This document shows positions 22,053 to 32,352 of a stretch of DNA of 64,000 nt, piece after piece. The DNA is from Fasciolopsis buskii (lineage: Eukaryota; Platyhelminthes; Trematoda; Plagiorchiida; Fasciolidae). Both the position numbers and the translations under genes were made by a program. The notes beneath the pieces are model-generated. The model ran no database searches. It was not told the origin of the DNA and saw only the letters and a list, made by a program, of their open reading frames with translations. Location of the stretch: assembly GCA_008360955.1 (NCBI GenBank), contig LUCM01001568.1:1-64000 (forward strand), in the 5' to 3' direction. The stretch's first letter is position 1; every line of letters begins with the position of its first letter.

Positions 22053-22856
22053 ATGCATATTCCATATTACCAATGCGGATTAGTGTTGATTGTACTATTA
22101 TTTTACGGCACATTGCCCAGTGCATATGGTGCAGTGCGTTACTCGCGGACTACAGAGTCGAGAAGAGAACTGCGTATCCAGCGCAAAGCTCGACTACCGG
22201 TTGACATGCACTTGCCTCTCATACCAATTGAACAACAGTCCACGGCATTGATAGTTACTTACATAATTTGTGTCATCACTCTGATTGCTTCATTCGCGCT
22301 GATTATCGTATTTGACAATAGTCTGATGAGAGCGATTCGAAGAGTTTGTTGTTTCTGTTTCTGTTGTATGTACGGCTTTGGACGATTTTGGAACAAACGT
22401 TTTGATGGAGATTTAGAACGTGAGGATGATGATAGTGCAGACGAACTGTGCTGTTTTAAAGTCTCCGAATCAGTGCGAAGAAAACGACCGGTCACTCTGA
22501 TAGAGTTCAATCGTTGGAAACAAAATGAAAGACTCTCGATGTTAGAGAGCGAGGAAGATCAGACGAAGCTCAGTACGAGTCGTTCAAAACTATTTTCCGA
22601 GCACACTTTGTCATCACTCTCAAATACAAGAAACTATAAACAACGAGACGCGGTTTTGAAAATTCGATTAGAATTCCTAACTGATCTGGCCGCATTCATG
22701 AGTGCACGTACTATGCAACAAATAGTGAGTGAAGAAAGTTCATTCAGTGAAGAAGAGACCGGTTCAGCCCGTCAATCCCAGTCGTCCACGGATCAGTTTA
22801 GTGACGACGGCAGCGGAGCCAGGAAACAATCCACTTCAAGTCAAAGTGACATGTAA
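22053..22856 (+). CDS. Nested single-exon gene: unrecognised small single-pass membrane protein
   Basis: An intact 267-codon ORF on the strand opposite the dynein, inside intron 11. I do not recognise a family. Residues 1-25 look like a signal peptide (VLIVLLFYGTLPSAYGA). A short basic outer segment (30-48) and a hydrophobic transmembrane stretch at about 63-87 (TALIVTYIICVITLIASFAL) follow. A Cys cluster at 99-105 (CCFCFCC) just inside the membrane could be lipid-modified (inference). The remaining about 160 residues are polar with acidic runs and a Ser-rich tail (225-267), as in a cytoplasmic regulatory tail. The first ATG is preceded two codons upstream by an in-frame stop, so the start is well placed. 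No AATAAA was seen within about 130 bp. An exon of a larger gene is less likely, since both start and stop are present. Confidence 0.6.
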   Translation: MHIPYYQCGLVLIVLLFYGTLPSAYGAVRYSRTTESRRELRIQRKARLPVDMHLPLIPIEQQSTALIVTYIICVITLIASFALIIVFDNSLMRAIRRVCCFCFCCMYGFGRFWNKRFDGDLEREDDDSADELCCFKVSESVRRKRPVTLIEFNRWKQNERLSMLESEEDQTKLSTSRSKLFSEHTLSSLSNTRNYKQRDAVLKIRLEFLTDLAAFMSARTMQQIVSEESSFSEEETGSARQSQSSTDQFSDDGSGARKQSTSSQSDM

Positions 22857-24093
22857 CAACAACTTCAACGGATCTTGATTCTCGTGATTCTGTGCACAAT
22901 TGCAATGATCATTTGTTCTTTTAGGGATGTTTCGTTTCACTAGCGTGTAATTGCACATCAGCAAAGTTCATCTTCGCTACTTAAGTGCATTACTTATAAG
23001 CTGCGGAAGTTGGAAAATTTACGGGCACTATAATCATTACATAAGGGCTTCAAATCGTCATAACTAATAGGAACATAGCTTGGTTGGAATATGCATGCCA
23101 TACAGACTGCAGGCCAACACCTCTCGGTTGAACGTCCTGGGTTTCGTTTCTTGAGAATTTCAACGTTGTCAGTTAGCAATTTACGGGGTTGGAAATGCAT
23201 GACGGATTATTTCTCTCTGACGGACCACAATTGGTTCTGTTACACCATGCTGTCAAGTCAACTGATTCATCACCGGGGTGGAAATTGGACAGGAAAGTAT
23301 TCTCATTCATTGGAGTTCAGCTGATCAACACGATTAGTATGATAACAACTGTTATACTGTACAAAAAGGAAGTTCGAAGTTGCTGGAGGCCAAAATTCGT
23401 CTTTCATGTTCCGTGTGGTTCGAAGTTAATCCGATAAAGAAAATACGAGAAAATCGACAAGCAGTCTTAATCACTCCAATCTGAGCGTTGTTATGCACTG
23501 ATTCATTTGTTTGCAAGACACATGAGTGCATAAGCTCATGACAGCTAAACCGAGGAAAATGTGATGTGTGCAGACATTTTACAATGGTTTCAAAAAAGGA
23601 AATTACACCAATTCCGAGGTACAATGAAAAAGCATAACCAAAATTTTAACTCCACAAAGGCTAATCCGTCATCATTGCAACTAGTCACAAAGCTCAAGAC
23701 AGACGTGTGCTGAAGATAGAATGATAATAATCGTCATTCTCATTGTGATTCATTTGGATTTCGCAAACTAGTGCTCGTCTTGGTCCAAATTGATGGCTTA
23801 TATCAGCTTCTGAATTGTAATTACCTTGGAGTTTAGACTGCAGTCATTTCAACATCACTGTTAAGCGAAACCAGTTGTCTTTCTTTTATACCCATTAGGT
23901 TTGGTAAGAAGAATGGGATCACGTCCAACAGTTTTGGGTTCTTAACTTTCAAAATGCCTGACTGGGTTTGTGAAGTAAGGTTGCGTTCTGTTGTGCGTTG
24001 TCCGTATTCATGAATACGGCAATATTAGTATTCGCACTAGCAACATTAAGAATTTCTGATTGGCCATAAACAAATGCACGAAAGTGTGGTTAC

Positions 24094-24309
24094 CTGCAAA
24101 TCCATAATAGTGAGGAATTCGCCAGCTTTGTCCAAACTGTACACTCCGCCCATCTCCATCAACTGTCTGACAAGCTCGTTTACAACTTGATCGCCCCACT
24201 CGTTGCTCACTGGCATACCAATATCGTCTATGAACACGGTCAACAGCTTACCACCAGGCGGTCCATAGGTACTGCCCACACGACGCTCAATAAAGCTTTC
24301 CAGTCCACG
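24094..24309 (-). CDS. DNAH5: Dynein heavy chain exon 11: AAA3 with Walker B
   Basis: 72 codons in phase 0, starting [20 protein letters not shown] after [28 protein letters not shown] is the AAA3 Walker B segment (two Asp intact). The residue after Ile is Gly where most axonemal dyneins have Asn (FIDDINMP). [19 protein letters not shown] and EFLTIMDLQ follow. The donor is GTAACC. It is separated from exon 12 by 6.9 kb, which contains the nested membrane-protein ORF. Confidence 0.98.
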
Positions 24310-25610
24310 CTAAAAGTGGGTAAAACAATGAAAATAGAAATGAAGAAGCGAGTAGTAGGTTTGATTCACGATGGGGATATTCCGTTCAAATACCATATTT
24401 CTACTGCGTTTAGAAATCACGATTCGGCAGGAGTAAACAAGTTTGTGGGAACTTAACCGACTTTCTTCCAATACCAATTCGTGGTATCATAGTTATTGGC
24501 TTTCTCTGGTATCACAGTAAACGCCACATGTTTAGATATACCGATGTATTTGGGTTCATAGGACAAGAAGACTTGTAAGAATAATCGACCAAACGAGGCT
24601 CCAGTTGATCAAGCAAGGCACACAAAGAATTACTATCCATAATGTGGCCAGTGTTGACAGAAGAGCATTTCGCATCTTGTGCAAACATCAAAGTTGCTTT
24701 GGTCACCTTTGTTCGAATGAAAATGACAAGAAGACTTGATTATCGCCCGAAATTAAACAGTTTCGGAAGAAAGAAAAGGATTTTGGACAAGAAATTAAAA
24801 TACGAATCAAAAGCCACAAACAAACCGGAGGGAAATGAATGCTCCGTCGCACGTGGCTACGCGTAGAGCAGATTTCTTTTAAGCTGACCTATTAAAATCT
24901 GATTGGCTGTGAATTCTATAAGTACGTCACACCTCGGTATCAAAGCGAATTGTGTTCTACGGAAGCAGAATGACATGTGTAGGAAATGACACATCATCAG
25001 AGGAGGTCGAGAATGGAAGTCATTTTCTTGTTTGTCATCTACACTGGACACTGAATTTTGCTTTATTACGGCAACATTTTGATAAGACTAGAGCCAATTG
25101 GGGAAAAGTTTTAATTAAAGTTTATTTCACATTTCATAATTATGCAAGACAATAGTGTGGCTATGTTTTGCCATCCTTTTTGAAATTATTTCACACTTTG
25201 ACCCGTTGTTGTCACTTTTCGACAGTCACTCCCGTCATTTTGCAAATCCGTGTATAGATCACGTGCCATCATTGTATAAGAGTTCGCAGCACGTGACAAT
25301 TCTTCATGCCATCGATTATTCATCGAGATCCATGAATCCTCTGTGGGCTTGGTACTACCCGGTTGCCAAAACCTAAGTGGGGAGTTGACTTAAAAAACCG
25401 TACTCAGAGCCTCTAAAAGAATAGTCCATTCCACACTCTGTAGAATGACCAGAGAGTAAAGTAGCCCGGTGGGAACCGGTGACGGCTCAGTTTGTACGTT
25501 CTTCAAATGAGGCTAAACATCTTGGGTGCCCAGTACACCAGTCTTCTACAAATACTGGTGAGCATATAGCTTTACGCTTCGCAAGCCATCCTTTGTTAGC
25601 TTGGGCCCTT

Positions 25611-25804
25611 GCCGGCGGTGGTCAAACAGATAAGGTCGTGGCGCTCGGACGTGAAGGTCACGGGTTCGAGTCCTCCCACCGCCGACCAACTTCCCCACTT
25701 GGCAGCCCTCTGCTGGCCGCGGCTCCCTTCCTGAAAGTTGATGTATGTTGTTGTTTCATTAATAAAAGGAAGTAAAAAGATAAGGAATATAAAGATAAAA
25801 AAAG
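25611..25804 (+). repeat. tRNA-derived SINE family A, copy 2 (best preserved)
   Basis: The tRNA-like head at 25614-25684 closes a perfect 7-bp acceptor stem (GGCGGTG with CACCGCC). It has an A box GTGGTCAAACAGATAAGG and a B box GGGTTCGAGTCC. The tail reads CTTCCCCACTTGGCAGC, GCTGGCCGCGGC, AAGTTGATGTATGTTGTTG, then A-rich repeats ending near 25804. The intact promoter boxes and stem suggest the youngest of the three copies. Confidence 0.85.
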
Positions 25805-26145
25805 TCAACCCCCCTGGACCAATTATCGATGATCAGTCAATCAGGTGAGGGTACCGGCCATTCACCTGTGTCATTGCCAGCCTTCACCCGACTTCTTTGG
25901 CTCCGCCTTGCAACCACTCCTTAAACAAGTCATGTAGTGTCAGCTACCGTGAAAATTCGAATTAAAAGAGCTGCTAGCTGAGACGAATTAGCTGCCACAG
26001 TATTCGAGGGGTGTTTAGTTCCACTGGCTGATATCTGGCACGACTCATTATACAGTAGGAATATTCGTGATATACGGAGATGTGAAGCGATAAATAAGGT
26101 CCCCATGAAGGAACGACGGGGTGAGTAATGTGAGCTGTGCCGTCA

Positions 26146-26330
26146 TATGTTGGGTGTAGACAGTCGACCGCCGTCTGAGATAACCACTCTACACCACCTT
26201 CGGTGGCTTGAGCAATTGTTGCATATGGCTGCTCATCATCTACCATTTCGTGCTCTTTTTGCACATGCTGGGCAAGGCTGGCGGAGGCGACGTGATGTTT
26301 AGGCTGTGACTTTACTTGGAGTTATGACGA
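26146..26330 (+). mobile_element. RTE-type LINE tail, left part (split by PLE)
   Basis: It reads DSRPPSEITTLHHLRWLEQL then LHMAAHHLPFRALFAHAGQG and WRRRRDV, the same block as at 6690-6810. It is cut at 26330 and resumes at 27402. Joined across the insertion, the spacing to the GCTTTGG landmark is exactly that of the 6.8-kb copy (58 bp in both). Confidence 0.7.
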
Positions 26331-27390
26331 TTGAAGTTGCAGCAATCAGTACAGCAGGAAAGCCACAATGGAATTGGCAAAGTGGACGATCAACTTCTCA
26401 CACACGCTCTTTACGCTTCATTATGTGATGAGGAACTTAATCAGATGTCTGATGCCAGGGACAAAAAGAATATGCAGCGTATGATAGATACTGTCTTGAA
26501 TGCTGAACTGCAGACGCTCAGACGAGTATTCACTGAAGAAGTCGGGAGTTTCCCAAATTAGAATTGCAAGCAACAAGCATGTTGGAGACAGGGACAGGAG
26601 TTCCTAGGAGAGGAGACCGGTTCGCGCAGGAGGAAAGCGCAGGTATAATAATATATCGCTATCTCAAGGTGAACACGCTAGCAGAGGTAACGAACGCACA
26701 GACTGACTAGCGTTATAAGTAGACATTCTACGCAGCCAAGCTTCGTATCCTGTTCAATAATCGCAGCCCTGTAGTGTCATTATCGGTTGAGGGACAAAGG
26801 TCCCGCGATTTATGGCAGCCTCGTTTGTACCCTATTCCTTCAACATGTTTTTCTGTGGGACAATGTACTCGACCGGCCACGACAGGCGCTTGTCTGAACG
26901 CATCCGTGAGCTACACACCGGACATGGTTAGGCACTGGAACATTAAGGTTTACTGTCATAGCGCGAGTCCGTTTTCACATCTCGCGGCAGACCTAACCAC
27001 ACCGTGAATCGTACGCAAGCTTTTTCCGACCCCTGTATTAAATCAGAGGTCAACAATCCAGGTTGGCAAAATATCGCCTCGTGAGCACTGCGGAAGCTGT
27101 CTGCAATCCGGCTCACAATCCCTCCACTTTGGTTCTTAAAACAATTTGTGGTTGCGCTTCAACATCCCCCGGCCAACCTCCGGTCCCAATGCAAACTCTA
27201 GACAACAAAAAATTAACACAACACATCTTGTGTATTATCGGCTAGCATGCAAACACCAACAAATCCCTCCCTACCCTATTGTGTATCTGACTAATCTCAT
27301 CCTTCCTAGAGTGGAAATTTGTCTGTCAAGATATATGAGGCGACTGTAATGGGCAAATGAGTACCAGCTTGTTCGGAAAATTGTTTTCTC
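26331..27390 (+). mobile_element. Penelope-like element insertion, 11-bp target duplication
   Basis: AGTTATGACGA is present at 26320-26330 and again at 27391-27401, bracketing about 1,060 bp that the related RTE tail at 6.8 kb lacks. Inside, MFFCGTMYSTGHDRRLSER followed by IRELHTG (about 26843-26925) resembles a PLE GIY-YIG core. NHTVNRTQAF and the 'STAEA..AIR...P...KQFV' tail follow at about 27000-27190, all with frameshifts. The first 450 bp are unassigned: an ORF at 26331-26561 and a promoter-like AT stretch near 26720. No terminal inverted repeats are visible, which fits target-primed retrotransposition. Confidence 0.65.
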
Positions 27391-27401
27391 AGTTATGACG
27401 A

Positions 27402-27560
27402 AATTAGTTTTGGCTTTGGCCTCGGTTGGTGCTTCTCGCCTTCGTGGTTGGGACTCGAGAGATGAGACTTGTTGGTGGTTGGCGACGCTGACACATGGCT
27501 CAGGATCGAAGCCACTGGTGCGAATCCTGTGTGGCCGGTCTGTCGCTTGTATGTAGAACT
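27402..27560 (+). mobile_element. RTE-type LINE tail, right part (split by PLE)
   Basis: It reads VLALASVGASRLRGWDSRDE then TCWWLATLTHGSG, the element's last coding block ('ALA.VG..RLPGWGPRD..'). It continues the part ending at 26330, with one copy of the 11-bp duplication between them. Confidence 0.7.
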
Positions 27561-28107
27561 CAATCTCTCAATATATGAAGGAAAATATATCAATAGGCAC
27601 AATCGCTATTATATTGTACTGTTGTAAGTGTGAGCACAGACGCAAAAATATTGCTGGCACTGTGATGTTTTTCCAGGAGTCGCAGATAGGGAGGAAGAGG
27701 AGAGGGGGCTCACGAGTTTTACTCACCATATTCTCAGGAGGGTGCACACGAGGAGACACATTATAATACATGAGAGGAATATTTAGCGCCACGACGGACC
27801 CGAGATATATCCGTAGCATAGACTCGCTATATTCCTTGAGCACCAAACTTCCAAAGACCGGTGTCTGCATCTTTCGCACAGTCAAATTTCCAGGTTTTAT
27901 TTGGTTTTAAAACTGCTTTCTCAAATTCGTTCAACGACTTATTGGTTAAACCAGAATGCCTGGAGAATGACAAAAATATTCTTATAGATAAACATGCACT
28001 TCTCAGATTGTTTTTCCCACCACCGTTAATGAGAATTTAGATCCGAAGAAGCTGAAAATCTGGCCATCTAGGTGCATGAAGTCGATACCCACTTCAGCTT
28101 GACTTGA

Positions 28108-28151
28108 ATATATATATATATACATATATATATGTACATATATATATATAG
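28108..28151. repeat. TA-rich self-complementary microsatellite
   Basis: TATATA runs interrupted by ACATA and GTACA give a tract that is nearly its own reverse complement. Confidence 0.85.
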
Positions 28152-29067
28152 CCAAATACTGGTTGGGCCGAGCCTAAACGCCTAAATGTGCGGTACGGCG
28201 AGTAAAACCATGCATCAGAAATGATACCTAGATGTAACTAATTCACTGATTACAGATTCAATGAAATTTTCATCCTTGCGTTTGCTAACTTAGCAGTTTT
28301 GACTTGGAACAAGTCGACTAACGGTTATATTATAAAACAACTATTATCGATTGCCAGAATAAATTTAATCTTTCAAGATGACAGCTCTACTCGATGATGC
28401 ATGGTTTTCCCGCGTATGACAAGATCAAAATTATTTCATCTCCTCGGATTGGGTAAATTCACTCCAATCGCTGGAATGATCAGTGGGAGAGAATGGAACA
28501 TAGAAGGGCACTTTCAACTACTTCAGAGCTAAGAGCTGTCCTGAATGAAGAAGGGAGATCAAAACACACAAGAGTTCAAGCACTGCGAAGGACTAACAAA
28601 GTGTCCAGCATACCACACTGACTGAACCTTTTACTATTCCATATAAATAATTTGAATGTAATCTGTATGTTGTGCACATACGGTGTTCACAAAGTATATG
28701 GTTTCATATGGCCTGGCCGAGTGCACTTTTTCGGCACACATATGTTTCGGTTGATGATAAAAGTTAAAATAAGGTTTATTATCGGCTGGAATAATGGAAA
28801 ATTCAGTTTGGCTGACGGTAGGACAACCCAGTAGATGAAATGCTTGAGTCACTATCGTGCAAGTCCCTGAGCGGACAAGGTGGATGGGTAATACACCTAT
28901 TGATTTCGATCAAGCTGGACGAAAACAGCTATTCATAACGCTTCTATGGCGTACAGCTCTGAACTGGACAGCAATGCCGAGTGATGGGCAATTCGCGCGA
29001 TCGAACTCATTCCCATTAAAGCACAAATATGATATGGATGAGAAATTATGCAACGAGACTATTTTAC

Positions 29068-29345
29068 CTGGAACATAGCCGGAGTGGTAGACGAGGAGAA
29101 GCTGTATACCTTGCTTGTATGCTCATCCGGACGGAATTGACTTAGAAATTGACGAATCATGACCGTCTTTCCAGTCCCGCTGTCACCAGCCAGCAATACC
29201 GCTTTGCGTTGCTTACTCACTATGTTTAATAGGTACTGAATTGACACGCTGTATTCGTTCGGGATAAGGATATTTTGGAAGCTGTTTAAAGATAGTCCGG
29301 CCATTTGAGCATGCCCCACGAAATCGGCCCATGGAGTCCAGTTCC
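29068..29345 (-). CDS. DNAH5: Dynein heavy chain exon 10: AAA3 start with Walker A
   Basis: 92 codons plus two leading bases. It begins NWTPWADF after TTTTTTCTAG, then SFQNILIPNEYSVSIQYLL and KQRKAVLLAGDSGTGKTVM. GDSGTGKT is the AAA3 P-loop; vertebrate DNAH5-type proteins usually have GEQGTAKT here, so the motif is closer to a canonical P-loop. It ends SSTTPAMFQ before GTAAAA. ATP at AAA3 gates release from microtubules in dyneins studied (family knowledge). Confidence 0.97.
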
Positions 29346-30866
29346 CTAGAAAAAATAAGGAATTTTTCAGCCAGCAATTAGCTAACGAGGCAAAACGGTA
29401 GAATAGGAATTGTTGTGCATACACTAAATGGCGGGGCTGTCAAACTTGGCCGCGCCGTTCTCTCCGGCTAATCACTTGTGCACCATTTTCTGCGGATTCG
29501 TTTGTTTGATTTTGATTGAAATGATTGAAATCAACGCCGAATGTCGTATTACGATGGTTCCTTTTTGACACCGTTACATGTTATCGCGAAAAACTTGGGT
29601 GTCAGTTAAGTTGGAAGAAAGTTAAGAGACAGATTCGATCACATTACGAGAATGAGGAATGGGGCGAGAGAAAAAACCGCTCTAGTTGGCAAGTTGATCT
29701 TACACAGTGTCTTGCGAACTTGTAAACCAATATGCGTTTATTGTTGGGATAGATCGACAATCTCATAGTAGTCCAAACAAAGAAATAACACAAAATCGCT
29801 AAAACTTTCATTGTTTGGGAATTTTTGGCACAAAAGATTAGAGCCAATGAGGCTATACAGTGAAGACTTTTTTGTTTCCCAGCAGATCGTTCTTCGAGGC
29901 GTCCATATCGCGGCGGTGGAGTAATTAACCACGCGGAAACATGGTTGAGTAATACCTTAATCACGGTTTACTAATGTTCAACTGAGAAAGTAAGCTATCA
30001 TGTCAAAAGGAAGCCATGTTTCCAAAACGGATCTTAATCAATACTCATTGGTAAAGTTTTTCCACGTTCAGATGGAACAACAAAGGAGCTTAGAGTATTA
30101 TATGATCTCTGATCAATTTTAGAATTCCCAGGTATCGAAAAATCTGTCTCAGTATATTTGATGGTGATTTCAATAGATTTGATATCAGTTTTCTCGCAAG
30201 ACTCGATTGGAACATTTCGCTGTTTTCCCTCCTAGGAATGACGCGCATGTTTAGGTTGTGTTTCCACAAACAAAGCAAAGCAATGTTTGGTCTAAAATGT
30301 GTCCCACTGTACCGTTTCTATTGGTGCATTTTGAAGGTCTGTCTACCATAAACAGCGGAAACAGGAATTGGTACATTATCAATACAAACATTTCGAACTC
30401 GGAAACGGAGAAATCGCTCTTCGGCAAACCTACCTTTTTTACGAAAAATTACGAACTCAATCGGTTCACCCAGTTTTACAATGGTTTCTGATAATCCTAC
30501 GGATTATTTTAGCGTTTGCCTTCGAAAGTGCTGTCCTTTGCAAATCACCTACTTGCAGGGCGAGATTTCCTTTTGTTTTACTCAAGCAACTAAAAAAGAA
30601 GAAACAACAGGCATGCATAAGCAGACAAAAGTCAGAAGTAAGGAGGATAGCCATCCTAATACAATCGGAAATCCAAGGATTGAACAAGCTGTATATGGAT
30701 GCCATTTTGCGGTCACGCGGTACGGGTAACAATTCCAAGATAAGCAACCGTTTCCATGACTTCGGAGAACTTGGCACGGATTTTGTTTTTTGTGCCCCAA
30801 TGTCTTTTTAATTATCTGTAGCTGGACTACTAAACCTTCCCGTGTGTTTGGAAGCAGATGAGCACA

Positions 30867-31200
30867 ATGAAATACAAACAAAGCCTCAGGCCCCGATGGT
30901 TTATCCTCGGTTTTCCTTGTTCGGTCCTTTAGCGGAAGCCTCCAGTGGTAATAAAAAACCCGAAAAGTTTCTGACCTAAGCATTCCCGTAAAAGTAATCC
31001 TTATCCCAAAGAAGGAATTTGGCAGTGCAGGACGACCAGTGATGTAGGACTTGGTAGGGAAAACTTTTTATGCTGCTCATCTTCATTAAGAACGTTACGG
31101 AAGATAACCGTCGAATTGTATACAAATAGCTCCCGTCTACGGATGTGGCTATAGCGCAATCGATGAATCCTGCTATTGCTTGTGCTTTAGACAACAAACG
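30867..31200 (+). mobile_element. Possible non-LTR reverse-transcriptase relic
   Basis: The plus strand reads NKASGPDGLSSVFLVRSF and, after stops, IPVKVILIPKKEFGSAGRPV. The pair resembles the 'K..GPDG' and 'PIPKK....YRPI' blocks of reverse transcriptases. Nothing further is aligned and no catalytic box is visible, so confidence is low. Confidence 0.35.
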
Positions 31201-32302
31201 CAAAGTGGTTGGGATGATATCTTGAGGTCATAAAAGGTCCCTTCGACAGTCTTCGAGTATCAGTGATAATTGATCTTTTATCGGAATCGAGAAGTGACTA
31301 GACCTTGTACTGACCAGATTGAGTTTACATTCTTTTTTGGAACAGTAGCTTCTTCACTGCTTTCCAGTGTCGGTATCTTACGGGGTGCTACTTTCTCTTA
31401 ACTTCCCTCATATATGGGACACCTTTTAATTTAAATTTTGTTTAGTATAAAAATGCAGACGATGTTGTTCTTGGATCTGGGCATTTTAAACCTGAGGTCA
31501 TTTCCATAATTAAAAGGCAATTAGATGTCAACACAAACGTGTCTGCACCCCGTCCTCTGAATCTAAATGCACCCGTCAATTTCGTCATTATTCAGGTAAT
31601 CGAACTGTAATAGTTCCGACCATTTTTTCCTCTTTTCCGTGAACAACAAATGTATTCCCTCATTGTGTATAGTCAAATAATTTAGGGTCTCAGCTTCTCA
31701 CAATCTTTTCATGTCCATGCACAAGTACGGGTGTGAGAAAACTGACGCGTTTACTCTGTTAGGCCAAGGACATTCGCCATACCTCATGAACACATCTTAA
31801 AATCCGTGAAGGCTTGCGTTATGCCCTACTGATTTTACTATTCCCCAGTAGTTTGTCCTGGTTTGGGACTACGAGTGCCTCATGTCATTTTGCTCCAACT
31901 AGGTCGTTGCTCATTAGAACACGGCTAGCGCATGTCACGTTGTTAGTGGCTAGTGTACGCCAGCTAGCAAAATATATTCGCGAATGTACTACATCATCCA
32001 ATCACTGTATGCCCAGCGCACAATGAATTTGAATATCCAGTTGGCTGAGTGGTGCGAGATATGCCTCGATATCTCTGAGGCTGATGCGAGCGAGTGCTTA
32101 GTCTCCAGCTGGACGCGTGAAGGGGCACTATGCGTCTGTGGGCCGCACAGCAAATACATATGAAATAACCACGTTTATCGTAAATTCTTGATTCTAAAGC
32201 GATACAATAGACACAAACAAAGCAAAATACTCGAACGCAGATGAATGATTAAGAAAGAACGGTAGATTTTTTTCGCAAATTGGGACGGTGTGGCAAAAAA
32301 AC

Positions 32303-32306
<4 letters not shown>

Positions 32307-32348
<42 letters not shown>
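32307..32348 (+). repeat. (CAG)14 trinucleotide repeat
   Basis: Fourteen perfect CAG units with no interruption. On the plus strand it lies in an 81-codon ORF (32280-32525), giving poly-Gln; on the dynein sense strand it is CTG. The surrounding ORF shows no known domain and no splice context, so I read this as an intronic microsatellite. Confidence 0.95.

Positions 32349-32352
<4 letters not shown>

Larger units (their letters stand above)
17233..24093. other. Dynein intron 11 (6.9 kb) with nested gene
   Basis: It holds a hammerhead relic (18459-18497), a PLE GIY-YIG fragment (20600-21185), TA-flanked repeats (21308-21422), a further hammerhead relic (about 21500-21530) and the nested ORF 22053-22856. 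I see nothing interpretable in 17240-18450, 18500-20590, 21540-22050 or 22860-24090. Confidence 0.75.
24310..29067. other. Dynein intron 10 (4.8 kb)
   Basis: It contains SINE A copy 2 (25611-25804), the RTE tail split by a PLE insertion (26146-27560) and a TA-rich palindromic tract (28108-28151). The ORF at 27568-27885 has no dynein similarity, and exons 10 and 11 are directly contiguous in protein, so nothing is missing here. Nothing else is recognisable at 24310-25600 or 27900-29060. Confidence 0.75.

Noticed and set aside
25614..25684. Candidate functional tRNA gene
   Set aside because: The acceptor stem pairs, but the T stem has mismatches and the 110-bp tail is shared with two other dispersed copies. 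SINE is the better reading.
26579..26780. Possible solo LTR starting TGTTGGAGACAGG with TATA-like downstream sequence
   Set aside because: No duplicate flanks of 4-6 bp and no second copy were seen. It lies wholly within the insertion defined by the 11-bp duplication, so I did not call a separate element.
27568..27885. Minus-strand 105-codon ORF between exons 10 and 11
   Set aside because: Exon 10 ends TTPAMFQ and exon 11 starts [10 protein letters not shown], which join directly in the family. No exon belongs here, and the sequence resembles no known domain.
32040..32115. tRNA-Ser-like A box (GTTGGCTGAGTGGTGCGAG)
   Set aside because: No B box at a suitable distance and no second copy found in the window.
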